Part shown: positions 1 through 8,518 of the stretch, piece after piece | Position numbering within the stretch: the stretch's first letter is position 1 | Layout: each line of letters starts with the position of its first letter | Source: an uncultured Porphyromonadaceae bacterium | GTDB taxonomy: Bacteria > Bacteroidota > Bacteroidia > Bacteroidales > Coprobacteraceae | Reading direction: 5' to 3' | Length of the DNA: 64,000 nt | Assembly (NCBI GenBank): GCA_900545915.1 | Contig: URAV01000014.1 | Span: forward strand, 17,110 to 81,109 | Notes under the pieces: generated by a model | Told to the model about the DNA's origin: nothing | The model's database searches: none | The model's input: only the letters and a program-made list of their open reading frames with translations | Made by a program: the position numbers and the translations under genes

Positions 1-1105
1 CCGATCCCGCTTCTGTATTGTACCAGCATTCTCCTACGATGTTGAAATCGGGATATTCATTCTGAATCTCTTTACACCACTCCGCCATCGAATCGAAAAA
101 TACATACGGATGAGTATCCATTCTTATGCCGTCGATACCGGAGTATTCGATCCACCAGATGCTGTTTTGCGTAAGGTATTTCATCAAGTGCGGATTATGC
201 TGGTTCAGGTCGGGCATCGACTCTACAAACCATCCCATATCCATAATATTTTTATCATAAGTCGAAACGTAAGGATCGAAATGAGGCGTCAATCGATAAG
301 AAGTCTGCACATATCCGTCCGGAAAATTGAACCAATCTTTCGAAGGACGGTCGAGGAACCATATATGTTCACTCCCGCAGTGGTTGAAGATCATGTCCAT
401 TACCACTTTCATATTTCGTTCGTGACATTTTTCAATCAGCCTTTTGTAATATTCATTCGTCCCGAAGCGCGGATCTACTTTGTAGTAATCCGTCGTAGCG
501 TATCCGTGATAAGATCCTCCCGGCATATCGTTTTCCAGTACCGGGTTCAGCCAGATAGCTGTCACTCCCAGATTTTGTATATAATCCAGATGTTGCTCTA
601 TACCTTGCAGGTCGCCTCCATGACGGGCATTGGGATCATTGCGATTTACAGGAGCAGGAAATCGCATGGACGGTATTACATTCGTTTTCGGGTCTCCATC
701 GGCAAATCGGTCGGGCATGATCAAATACAGCACGTCCGATGCATCGAATCCTGTATAGTCCCGGTCGGGTTCGTTCCGTTGTAGTAATTCGAATGTACGG
801 GATGTGTGTTCTTTTCCCCGATCGAATCGGATGGTCATCTTACCCGGTTTTGCATTATCCGATATATTCAGATATAAAAACAGGTAATTGGGACTGTCGA
901 GGCGTACGGCTTTTTCTAAAGTGACACCCGGATATTTGAGCGATGCTTTCGCGTCACCGATTTTATCGCCGTATACCATGATTTGCAATTCTTTGTTTTT
1001 CATACCGCACCACCAGAAAGCCGGGTCTATACGTTTAATATTGATTGCAGCCTGCAACCCGGCTATGTAGAAAAAGAATAAACAAAAGGGAATTAATTTT
1101 CTCAT
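1..1105 (-). CDS. GH13 neopullulanase/cyclomaltodextrinase-like enzyme, C-terminus cut by window edge
   Basis: Reading leftward from an ATG at 1105, the frame stays open to base 1, so only about 368 residues are seen. It begins MRKLIPFCLFFFYIAGLQAA, a signal peptide that should export it to the periplasm. An N-terminal beta domain like that of cyclomaltodextrinases follows, then a GH13 barrel. The nucleophile region reads GIDGIRMDTH with Asp at about residue 330, and the acid/base region reads IVGECWYNTE with Glu at about 359. The third catalytic Asp lies beyond the window. Enzymes of this build (SusA type) hydrolyse alpha-1,4 links in malto-oligosaccharides. The gene starts 23 bases after the six-hairpin glycosidase stop and is probably co-transcribed with it. 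The family is clear; exact specificity is inferred. Confidence 0.88.
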   Translation of the reverse strand, partial: MRKLIPFCLFFFYIAGLQAAINIKRIDPAFWWCGMKNKELQIMVYGDKIGDAKASLKYPGVTLEKAVRLDSPNYLFLYLNISDNAKPGKMTIRFDRGKEHTSRTFELLQRNEPDRDYTGFDASDVLYLIMPDRFADGDPKTNVIPSMRFPAPVNRNDPNARHGGDLQGIEQHLDYIQNLGVTAIWLNPVLENDMPGGSYHGYATTDYYKVDPRFGTNEYYKRLIEKCHERNMKVVMDMIFNHCGSEHIWFLDRPSKDWFNFPDGYVQTSYRLTPHFDPYVSTYDKNIMDMGWFVESMPDLNQHNPHLMKYLTQNSIWWIEYSGIDGIRMDTHPYVFFDSMAEWCKEIQNEYPDFNIVGECWYNTEAGS

Positions 1106-1128
1106 ATCGTAATTTTAATCAGTGTTTT

Positions 1129-3867
1129 TTATTCCTTAGGTAACCAGATCGGACGTGCTTCCGGAGTTTTATTTATGTCTCCGATGCGTCTTAATCGAAT
1201 GAAATCGATCAATGCGCTGTTTATCTCTCCGTTCATGTTTTCATCTTGTGGAGAGATAAACCGGATCGAAATTTTATTCCCGCCTCGATTCAGGTTAACG
1301 ATTACCGGATTAGAATATCCCCAGTTCGCCCATTCATTTTCTCCCCGTTGAGGCATTACCAATGCTCCTTTAAATTGTCCGTTTGCAAAAAGTGAGCGTA
1401 TTGCACATTTGTTTTGTGTGTTGATAGGTCCGTTTCCATTTGCGTATCGTACGTCTATTGCATATTGTCCCGGAATGTTTATCGGAATCATTAAATCTAT
1501 TTTCCGATTTTTCGTCTTGCTGATTTCGATGAATCCCTTACCCGAATATTCCGATCCTTTTATTGGTGATTTGGGAATTACCGACTCTGCTTCTATCCGT
1601 ATTTCGCTGTGTGGAGGTAACCACGTAAAAGGTTTGCCGGTAAAACCTGCAACTCCGCTCCGGTTTACCGGGACGGCAGCGACCCGGGTGAAACGATCCA
1701 ACACCGGAAGACCGTAATAACGCTGCATGATAATGCGTTCGCCTTTACCGTTAAGATAAACTATATATCGGTTGTCGGGGCTATAGTTTAATATTTCGAG
1801 CGTATTGTTGTCTTTTTGATAACCCAGTCGACTGGTTTCGGGCATGTCGGTTATAGGACGTACCATGATGCTGTCCCGTGTCCGGAAATCCGTTTCCAAC
1901 TCTATTTTGATCGTGTGCATTCCTGTCAGTGTTGCAGGAAAAAATGCCTCTGCCTGTTCCTCGTTGTCGATCGTAAATTTCTTTATGCGATTTCCTGTCC
2001 CCGAAAGGTCTATTTGTAGCACGGCCTTTCGGTAGTTGAAGTTCGATATTCTTTTATTGCCTGCAATACTTTGAGGAACAAAAGGAGTAAAACGTATTCC
2101 GTCCGTCTCGAATTTCATTCCGTAAAACAGTCGGTATATCATGGCGATATTGCCTGACAGACTCCATAGCATTTTATCCGAATTCACTGCCGTACCGCTG
2201 TAATCACCTGTCGATGCGACGAATAATTCTTTATTCGTGGTAAATAAAGCTGCTGCACGATATAATGCGCCCAAACCTCGAGTTACCGAAGCTTCGTTTT
2301 CTGCTTTAGCTGAAGCCAGATTCCAAAACGCTTGTACGAACGGCCACACGGCATTATTATGATACGGCTTTATTTCACCTATTTGCGGGTAAATACTCGT
2401 TGCGCCGTATTCAGCGACCGGTATGCGGGCTATCATGCGGCGTGCCTGTTCGTTAGAAGCTATATCGAACAAAATACTTAGCGATTCGCCGAGATTATCG
2501 ATGCCCGGTGACAGTATGGGATAGATACCTCCGTATAAATATTGTCCGTAATATTCTTTCGGTTCTATCCATAAATGACGGTTTATCGCTGTTTTCAGAG
2601 AATCGGCCTGCTGTTGGAATATTGACACATCTTTTCCCAATTCGGCGGCCATTTCAGCCAAAATGCCGTATGTTCGACAATGTACGGCATTTGTTCCCAG
2701 ACAAAGCGACTGATAAATATCTGCCGGCTGCATCCAACGAGGATAAGATTGTTCTCTCCAATCGAGATAGCTTTGCTCTCCCCTGAATAATCCCGTCGTA
2801 GGGTCTTTTAATGTAAATTGATCATCTTGAGCCGAGTTGCGGATTACTTCGAAAGCATATTGCAGCCACTCTTTATCTCCGGTGTATTTATAAAGTTCCC
2901 ATGCCGCTACGCTCCAGATCATCCGGTCACTCGATACAGGCCATGCACCCCCTGTTCCCGTATCTTGAATGATCCGATTATTGTTGACTTTTGCGATAAG
3001 ACTTTTTTGTGCGGCATCCGGATAGATGTAGGCGAGTGCCAGATAAATGGAGTAACTGATGTCGCGAGTCCACACTCCATCCCATGCTGCGCCGGCACGG
3101 AGAGTTCCGTCCGGACGAATATTGTCTAATAGTTCGTTCAATGACATGCGGTATAAGGCATCTATCAGGAGTTGCTGTGAACCATATTGAGGGAATGCGT
3201 CGATGTCGGCAGATAAGCTCCATACAGAATAGTTTTCTTTGCGCGGTTCTTTGGTGTTCATCGTAAGGGAAATTTCGTATATGCCGTTTTTGTCCGGATC
3301 GGAAAGTTCCATGCCCTCCCGACTATACAGGTTTTCGAAGTCCCATGTCATCGGTTCGCTGCCACCAGCGATATATACTCCTTTGAAATCGGATTCCGAA
3401 ATGATATCTCCTGTCGGGGTTTTGTAAAATCCTTGTTTTTTAAAAGCTTCGAACATGGGAGACATATCGACTCTGACTGTCCATACCGTACGATGAGGCA
3501 ACGGAATAGACTCGGCATTCGTATCGATAGCCGTGTATCTTTCGCCGAACAGAATTACCGGAGAAACACATGTATCGTTCTGGGGTTTTAAAGTGATGAT
3601 ATGTTCTTCACCTGCCGGGAGTTCGTTATCTCGGCTATTGATACTGAATTTGAAATGTATGGTAGGAGAGTAACCTTTGTCCGCAAGGCTTTCATAATCA
3701 GATCGTATTTCGTCTTTTGAAATGGCAACCGCTCTGAATTTACCTTGTTCTACCCGGTTGTCGTATACCGTGTAGGTATTTCCTTTGTATATCACGGTGT
3801 TTTCCTTTTGAGTGCATGCTGTCGTAAGAAAGACTCCTGAAATTAGAATCGCAGAAAATATTTTCAT
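1129..3867 (-). CDS. six-hairpin (alpha/alpha) glycosidase lipoprotein
   Basis: The 912-residue protein starts with a lipoprotein signal (lipobox LTTAC, Cys18), so it should be membrane anchored. The N-terminal ~210 residues look beta-rich. A central part of roughly residues 225-600 is rich in helices and contains WDGVWTRDISYSIYLALAYI and GGAWPVSSDRMIWSVAAWELY, the kind of sequence seen in (alpha/alpha)6 toroid glycosidases such as amylo-alpha-1,6-glucosidase and GH63-like enzymes. The last ~150 residues resemble a CBM35/CBM6-type beta-sandwich (VDVRYANGNGPIN, RFISPQDENMNGEINSALIDFIRLRR). It lies directly upstream of the GH13 gene on the same strand, which suggests a shared role in glucan breakdown. 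No SusC/SusD pair is visible here. The fold call is fairly sure; the substrate is not known. Confidence 0.72.
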   Translation of the reverse strand: MKIFSAILISGVFLTTACTQKENTVIYKGNTYTVYDNRVEQGKFRAVAISKDEIRSDYESLADKGYSPTIHFKFSINSRDNELPAGEEHIITLKPQNDTCVSPVILFGERYTAIDTNAESIPLPHRTVWTVRVDMSPMFEAFKKQGFYKTPTGDIISESDFKGVYIAGGSEPMTWDFENLYSREGMELSDPDKNGIYEISLTMNTKEPRKENYSVWSLSADIDAFPQYGSQQLLIDALYRMSLNELLDNIRPDGTLRAGAAWDGVWTRDISYSIYLALAYIYPDAAQKSLIAKVNNNRIIQDTGTGGAWPVSSDRMIWSVAAWELYKYTGDKEWLQYAFEVIRNSAQDDQFTLKDPTTGLFRGEQSYLDWREQSYPRWMQPADIYQSLCLGTNAVHCRTYGILAEMAAELGKDVSIFQQQADSLKTAINRHLWIEPKEYYGQYLYGGIYPILSPGIDNLGESLSILFDIASNEQARRMIARIPVAEYGATSIYPQIGEIKPYHNNAVWPFVQAFWNLASAKAENEASVTRGLGALYRAAALFTTNKELFVASTGDYSGTAVNSDKMLWSLSGNIAMIYRLFYGMKFETDGIRFTPFVPQSIAGNKRISNFNYRKAVLQIDLSGTGNRIKKFTIDNEEQAEAFFPATLTGMHTIKIELETDFRTRDSIMVRPITDMPETSRLGYQKDNNTLEILNYSPDNRYIVYLNGKGERIIMQRYYGLPVLDRFTRVAAVPVNRSGVAGFTGKPFTWLPPHSEIRIEAESVIPKSPIKGSEYSGKGFIEISKTKNRKIDLMIPINIPGQYAIDVRYANGNGPINTQNKCAIRSLFANGQFKGALVMPQRGENEWANWGYSNPVIVNLNRGGNKISIRFISPQDENMNGEINSALIDFIRLRRIGDINKTPEARPIWLPKE

Positions 3868-3893
3868 GACTTTTACTGTTTATCGTTGCCTAA

Positions 3894-4065
3894 GAGCCTG
3901 TTTAAATTTTCCGATAAAAAATACTATCAGGTCATCTTTGCGCTTTCTTCCGGTCTTTTTCCCCGTTTTCACTCGTCAGATAGCCCGCTATCCTCCTCCT
4001 GAAAACAGAAAAATATCCTCGTAAGAAACTCTCAAAACTGACCCGAGCAAAATTTAGACAGACTC
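3894..4065. repeat. palindromic intergenic repeat (MITE-like), copy A
   Basis: Left end GAGCCTGTTTAAATTTT and right end AAAATTTAGACAGACTC form a terminal inverted repeat with a few mismatches. An inner palindrome around TCAGATAGCCCGCTATC lies at the centre. The element is flanked by TAA on both sides, consistent with a 3-bp TNA target duplication. It sits just upstream of the six-hairpin glycosidase start and is followed directly by copy B. The whole 3868-4399 interval holds these two copies and no gene that can be supported. Confidence 0.75.
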
Positions 4066-4068
4066 TAA

Positions 4069-4202
4069 GAGCCTGTTTAAATTTCCCGATAGAGATTCAA
4101 TTAGAGCATTCTTTCCATTTTCTTTCGGTCTGTTCCCGGTTATTCTTATAAAAAACAAAAAGCGTTCACAAAGCCGATCCGAGCAAAATTTAAACAAGCT
4201 TT
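4069..4202. repeat. palindromic intergenic repeat, copy B (shortened)
   Basis: This copy starts with GAGCCTGTTTAAATTT immediately after the TAA that ends copy A and finishes with AAAATTTAAACAAGCTT. At ~134 bp it is shorter than the usual ~175 bp and lacks most of the central palindrome. It is oriented head to tail with copy A. Confidence 0.68.
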
Positions 4203-4399
4203 TAATTAAACAAACTGTTCCGGTGAATAGTTGAATGTTATTCGTTAATTTTCTTACCGGTACGGGAAAAGTCGATTGTCGAAAGAATAGGAGGTGTATG
4301 TCGAGCGGTTCGGAGGCAGGTATCGGATAAATAGATTGGAATGATACAGGAGGTCTCCGGATTACGATCCGATTAAAGACTATCGTTTTTTTGATAGGG

Positions 4400-4585
4400 T
4401 TACTCGGTTACTTCTATTGCTTCTGTAAATTTCAACAGAGAAGTAGCGTCCGGGTCGTGAAATGAAAGTTGATTGAATAGTTTGTGCGTTTTTAGCATTT
4501 CTATGGCAGCATTGGCAGTAATTAAGTGAAAAAAGTATGACATTTGTTTGTTCGGTTCGGTTATGCTTGGTTCGGTTCGACTCAC
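4400..4585 (-). CDS. small hypothetical protein, divergent from radical SAM gene
   Basis: A 61-codon frame starts with GTG at 4585. It is preceded on the minus strand by AAAGGAGGT with about 9 bases of spacing, an unusually strong Shine-Dalgarno match for Bacteroidales. An internal ATG at 4543 would give 47 residues. The product has no cysteine, no signal peptide and no domain I recognise; the C-terminal half (HKLFNQLSFHDPDATSLL) looks like ordinary soluble helical protein. The start lies 136 bases from the divergent B12-radical SAM gene. It could be a real small protein, possibly a peptide substrate of the neighbouring enzyme, or a chance frame. Evidence for it is the ribosome site and plausible codon use only. 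Confidence 0.4.
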   Translation of the reverse strand: MSRTEPSITEPNKQMSYFFHLITANAAIEMLKTHKLFNQLSFHDPDATSLLKFTEAIEVTE

Positions 4586-4668
4586 GGTTTTATACCTCCT
4601 TTAACAGGTGGAATATCTTGTAATTTCCGATGGAGTGGATGTCTTATCGTTTATCGGGACGGATAATA

Positions 4669-4699
4669 TTGGGAATATGGCAGGAATTTGATACTTTTG
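4669..4699 (+). promoter_or_regulatory. Bacteroidetes-type promoter of radical SAM gene
   Basis: The -7 box TACTTTTG (4692-4699) fits TAnnTTTG exactly. TTG at 4669-4671 lies at the expected -33 distance. Transcription would start near 4706, about 16 bases before the ATG at 4722. Confidence 0.6.
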
Positions 4700-4721
4700 T
4701 TTCATTGTTAAACGAAATACT

Positions 4722-6917
4722 ATGCCCGATCATACTGTATTATTGATTACACCGCCTTTTACGCAGCTAAATACACCTTATCCGGCAACCGCTTGTTTGA
4801 AAGGGTATCTTAGTACATTGGGAATAAAGTCCGATCAGATGGATCTCGGTTTGGAAGTAATCTTGCGGCTTTTTTCAAAAGACGGGCTTCGTCAGATGTT
4901 CCGTGAAGCGGAATTGTATTATTCGTCACGTATCATTCCGAAATTTCGTAGAACATTTGTCCTTCGGGAAGAATATATTCTGACGGTAGATCGGGCAGTA
5001 GCTTATTTGCAAGGAAGAGAGCAAACTTTGGCTCATACGATTTGCGACGGATCTTTTCTTCCTGCAGGTAATCGAAAGCCTGAGGAAGAAGATATGGAGT
5101 GGGCATTCGGTACGATGGGATTACAAGATAAGGCTAAGCATCTTGTAACACTTTATCTCGAGGATATTGCCGACTTTATCACGGGAGTTATCGATCCTCG
5201 TTTCGGTTTTAGCCGTTATGCCGAGAGATTAGGACGTTCGGCCTCCTCTTTCGATGAGTTGTATGAGGAGTTGCGCAAATCTCCGGCTTATATAGACCGG
5301 TTGATGTTTTCTGTTTTGCAAGAGAAAATAGAAAGTTGCAATCCGGATTGGGTAATGCTGTCCGTTCCTTTTCCGGGAAATCTGTACAGCGCATTACGTT
5401 GCGGTGAATTTATAAAAGGTAATTATCCAGATATTCGGGTGGAGATGGGAGGAGGATTTGCCTCTACCGAATTGCGGCAATTGTCCGATGCTCGGGTATT
5501 TGAATATGTCGATTTTATTACGTTGGATGACGGTGAAACGCCTTTATGTCAATTGTTGACTGGAGATGAAGCGAATTATGTTCGTACATATTTATGTCGG
5601 GACGGAGAAGTTCGTTATTTGAATAATCCGGAAATTCCGGATGTTCCGATGCGGGAAAGGGGTGTTCCTGATTATGCGGGACTACCGTTAGACAAATATC
5701 TCTCGGTTATCGAAATCGCTAATCCGATGCATGCTTTGTGGAGCAACGGACGATGGAATAAATTGATTTTGGCACATGGCTGTTACTGGGGGAAATGCGC
5801 CTTTTGCGATGGCTCTCTTGATTATATCGGGCGATACGAGCCTTTAACGGCTGCCGAGATTGCCGATCGTATGGAGGAGATGATACGCCGTACAGGAGAA
5901 AGAGGCTTTCATTTTGTAGATGAGGCAGCACCTCCTATGCTGTTGAAAGAGCTGGCGTTGGAAATATTGAAACGTCGTATGTCTGTTGTGTGGTGGACGA
6001 ACGTACGGTTTGAAAAGAGTTATACACGAGATCTCTGCCGTTTGTTGAAACAGTCCGGGTGCATAGCCGTCTCGGGAGGTTTGGAAGTTGCCTCCGACCG
6101 TTTGTTGAAATTGATCAATAAGGGTGTCTCTTTAGAGCAGGTTTCTCGAGTGACCGATCATTTTACTGCTGCCGGAATTATGGTACATGCTTATCTGATG
6201 TACGGGTTCCCTTCTGAAACGGCGCAGGAGACGATTGATTCGTTGGAAGTCGTACGGCAACTTTTTTTAAACGGATTGGTGCAATCTGCTTTTTGGCATC
6301 GGTTTGCATTGACGGCTCATAGTCCGGTAGGATGCCATCCCGAGAGATATGCGGTGCGAATTACCGAAAAACCGTTCGGCGGGTTTGCGCGAAATGATAT
6401 TGATTTTGAAGATACAGCTGGAGCTGATCATGATATTTTCGGAGAAGGGTTGCGGAAATCACTCTATAATTATATGCGAGGAACTGGTTTTGAGTTGCCT
6501 TTGCATAAGTGGTTCGATGATCCGGTTCCCAGGACACAAATACCATCGACCTATATCGCTCGTTTTCTTGTCGATGAGCAAGATTGCGTGTCGCGTGATG
6601 GGCATAAGAAGGTACATTGTTTGCTAACGGTACTACCGGAAGTGCGTTATTATGACCGGAATAAAAAAGGAAAAAATATTCGTACTGCCGAATTCTTGTT
6701 TCATTTTCATGATGAAGATGTCCGCTTTCAGTTAAAGGCAGATTGGGGAAAATGGTTGGAAGATTTATTAGTCCGGTTATCGGATAAAAATGAAAAAACG
6801 GTAACTTTAAAAGATTTGGAGTTCGAATTTAAGGCTTGCCATTTCGGAAGCTTTGATCAGTTTATCGCTACTCCGCTTTGGCAGTCGTTAAGAGGACATG
6901 GATTGTATCTGTTATAA
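4722..6917 (+). CDS. B12-binding radical SAM protein
   Basis: The 731-residue protein opens with VLLITPPFTQLNTPYPATACLKGYL, typical of cobalamin-binding radical SAM enzymes. A Rossmann-like part near residues 205-290 (DWVMLSVPFP, MGGGFASTELRQL, DFITLDDGETPL) follows. The iron-sulfur motif is GCYWGKCAFC with Cys354, Cys359 and Cys362, a CX4CX2C spacing instead of the usual CX3CX2C. Downstream are ANVRFEK-like and SGGLEVASDRLL segments of the SAM barrel and GFPSETAQET. The C-terminal ~190 residues are not recognised. Enzymes of this class often methylate or rearrange unactivated carbons, but no substrate can be named. It shares a transcription unit with the SGNH lipoprotein, whose ATG is 3 bases past the stop. 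Confidence 0.8.
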   Translation: MPDHTVLLITPPFTQLNTPYPATACLKGYLSTLGIKSDQMDLGLEVILRLFSKDGLRQMFREAELYYSSRIIPKFRRTFVLREEYILTVDRAVAYLQGREQTLAHTICDGSFLPAGNRKPEEEDMEWAFGTMGLQDKAKHLVTLYLEDIADFITGVIDPRFGFSRYAERLGRSASSFDELYEELRKSPAYIDRLMFSVLQEKIESCNPDWVMLSVPFPGNLYSALRCGEFIKGNYPDIRVEMGGGFASTELRQLSDARVFEYVDFITLDDGETPLCQLLTGDEANYVRTYLCRDGEVRYLNNPEIPDVPMRERGVPDYAGLPLDKYLSVIEIANPMHALWSNGRWNKLILAHGCYWGKCAFCDGSLDYIGRYEPLTAAEIADRMEEMIRRTGERGFHFVDEAAPPMLLKELALEILKRRMSVVWWTNVRFEKSYTRDLCRLLKQSGCIAVSGGLEVASDRLLKLINKGVSLEQVSRVTDHFTAAGIMVHAYLMYGFPSETAQETIDSLEVVRQLFLNGLVQSAFWHRFALTAHSPVGCHPERYAVRITEKPFGGFARNDIDFEDTAGADHDIFGEGLRKSLYNYMRGTGFELPLHKWFDDPVPRTQIPSTYIARFLVDEQDCVSRDGHKKVHCLLTVLPEVRYYDRNKKGKNIRTAEFLFHFHDEDVRFQLKADWGKWLEDLLVRLSDKNEKTVTLKDLEFEFKACHFGSFDQFIATPLWQSLRGHGLYLL

Positions 6918-6920
6918 TAA

Positions 6921-8165
6921 ATGAAGTATAAGGTTTTCATATCGCTATTATTGTCGCTTTTATTGTTTTCTTGTGAAAAAGAAGAAGAAATTTATGTTCC
7001 TGTGTATCCTCAGAAAATATATGCGGTTTATCATGAAGGAGAAGAACCCTATCCCGATCTACCCGTACTGTATCTCGATCACATGTTTTACCTGAAGAAA
7101 CGAGCTCCGCTTTTTTTTCAGGCTACCGGTAACGATCGGTTGCCGTTCGGGAGCGGACAATTTGTTCAAAATTCGGATATTCAAGAGACTGATATTTCGG
7201 TCGGAATAAATAAATGCGATGTCCCGGTTACGATTACCCGGATTTCGACGAGATCGACGGTAGGTAAAGGTCGGCAGATACGCCTGCTTCCGATAGGAGA
7301 TAGTGTGGGTGCTGGATATGGAGGACAGTGGAATAGTGTTGATGACCGGGCTTCTGTTTCTTGGTCGATTGCCCGGCAGTTTTTTATGCAAGATAGATAT
7401 TCCGACGGTACAATGCCGGCAGTGTCGGATTTCATAACTATCGGTACGACGAATAAAAATACTTTTAATGTCCTTACGGACGAGGGAATTGTAACTTGTA
7501 CCGGATATGGCGAATGTCGGGGCGGTTGGAGACTTTCGGATTATCTCTATTCTCGTGTTGTAGAAAAGGCCGAAAATCCTTTCTATGACGAAGATCAGAC
7601 AGGGGAGAATAAATTCTCATTAGCAGCTTATTTGAAACGTTTCAGAACACATACCGATAACGGAGAACCTTTGTCGGCAGAATCTGTAACCGATGCGTAT
7701 GTGTGTACTCCCACACATGTCATCATTCAGTTAGGATTAAATGACCTTTATAATCAGGAGTATAAAGACCAGATCGCTTCTTTGGTCTCCCGTATTAAAG
7801 AAGAATTTCCCGATATGATTGTCGGATTGTCACTGACCGATGCGTTCGGTACGGCTTTTTCGAAATATTATCCGGATTATGATTTTTCTTCCAATGCCAT
7901 GACTTTACTTAAAAATGATTTGCATTATAAATGCTGGTCTTGGAATCCCGTTTTGCAACAGTTGGAAAATCCTGCCGAAAAGATTTTTTATATACCTAAT
8001 TATTATGTTCAACCGTCGGCAGAGTCAGTACCTTATGAAATTTCAAGTTCCGGGTTAAGGATTCCGGCTTATGACACTTCCCATTATCACCCGAATAGCA
8101 ATGCCCATTATGCTTGGGGATATCAAATTTATGCGTGGCTGAAATATACATTGACATTAATTTGA
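6921..8165 (+). CDS. SGNH/GDSL hydrolase lipoprotein
   Basis: The 414-residue product has a lipoprotein signal ending LLLFSC (Cys18), so it should sit in a membrane facing the periplasm or outside. After ~120 residues of N-terminal beta-like sequence comes GDSVGAGYG with the nucleophile Ser128. Block III reads LGLNDLYN, and the C-terminal block reads SHYHPNSNAHYAWGY, supplying the Asp/His pair. These are the marks of SGNH esterases, which remove or transfer acyl groups on sugars or lipids. It is translationally close to the radical SAM gene (3-base gap), so the two probably act on one pathway. The substrate is unknown. Confidence 0.82.
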   Translation: MKYKVFISLLLSLLLFSCEKEEEIYVPVYPQKIYAVYHEGEEPYPDLPVLYLDHMFYLKKRAPLFFQATGNDRLPFGSGQFVQNSDIQETDISVGINKCDVPVTITRISTRSTVGKGRQIRLLPIGDSVGAGYGGQWNSVDDRASVSWSIARQFFMQDRYSDGTMPAVSDFITIGTTNKNTFNVLTDEGIVTCTGYGECRGGWRLSDYLYSRVVEKAENPFYDEDQTGENKFSLAAYLKRFRTHTDNGEPLSAESVTDAYVCTPTHVIIQLGLNDLYNQEYKDQIASLVSRIKEEFPDMIVGLSLTDAFGTAFSKYYPDYDFSSNAMTLLKNDLHYKCWSWNPVLQQLENPAEKIFYIPNYYVQPSAESVPYEISSSGLRIPAYDTSHYHPNSNAHYAWGYQIYAWLKYTLTLI

Positions 8166-8183
8166 ATGTTGTTTCCGTTTATT

Positions 8184-8350
8184 AGAATGTTTTCTTATCG
8201 GGAGAAATGGGAATTTCTTTCGAAAATATTTTTCTGTTTTTACGAGGAAGATAGCTGGTTATCTAACGATTGAAAAAGGAAAAACAGACCGAAAGAAAAC
8301 GTAAAGATGAGCTGATGCTATTTTCTATTGGAAAATTTAGACCCGCTTTT
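8184..8350. repeat. palindromic intergenic repeat, copy C
   Basis: The right part (GAAAAAGGAAAAACAGACCG ... GGAAAATTTAGACCCGC) matches the family in the reverse orientation to copy A, with the inner segment GATAGCTGGTTATCT. The left end is diverged (GAATGTTTTCTTATCGGG). It follows the SGNH gene stop by under 20 bases and occupies most of 8166-8518, which otherwise holds only the next promoter. Confidence 0.65.
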
Positions 8351-8486
8351 AGATGGCTTATCGTGTGAATTTTGAGTAAAAAAAAATTGATAAATCCTGA
8401 TGAAATTGTTCGGGAAACGTTTTTATTATATATTTTATCTACTGGGATAGAATGGATTATATATTTTATATTTTAGCATTATTCTT

Positions 8487-8494
8487 TAATTTTG
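8487..8494 (+). promoter_or_regulatory. -7 box before AraC-type regulator
   Basis: TAATTTTG matches TAnnTTTG. It overlaps a TTG that could otherwise be taken as a start codon, so the ATG at 8519 is preferred for the regulator. No good -33 box is seen. Confidence 0.45.
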
Positions 8495-8518
8495 TGCGGG
8501 TTTAATTGCATATTATTT

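Noticed and set aside
3812..4024. 70-codon plus-strand frame
   Set aside because: It is made of the antisense of the glycosidase signal peptide and repeat copy A.
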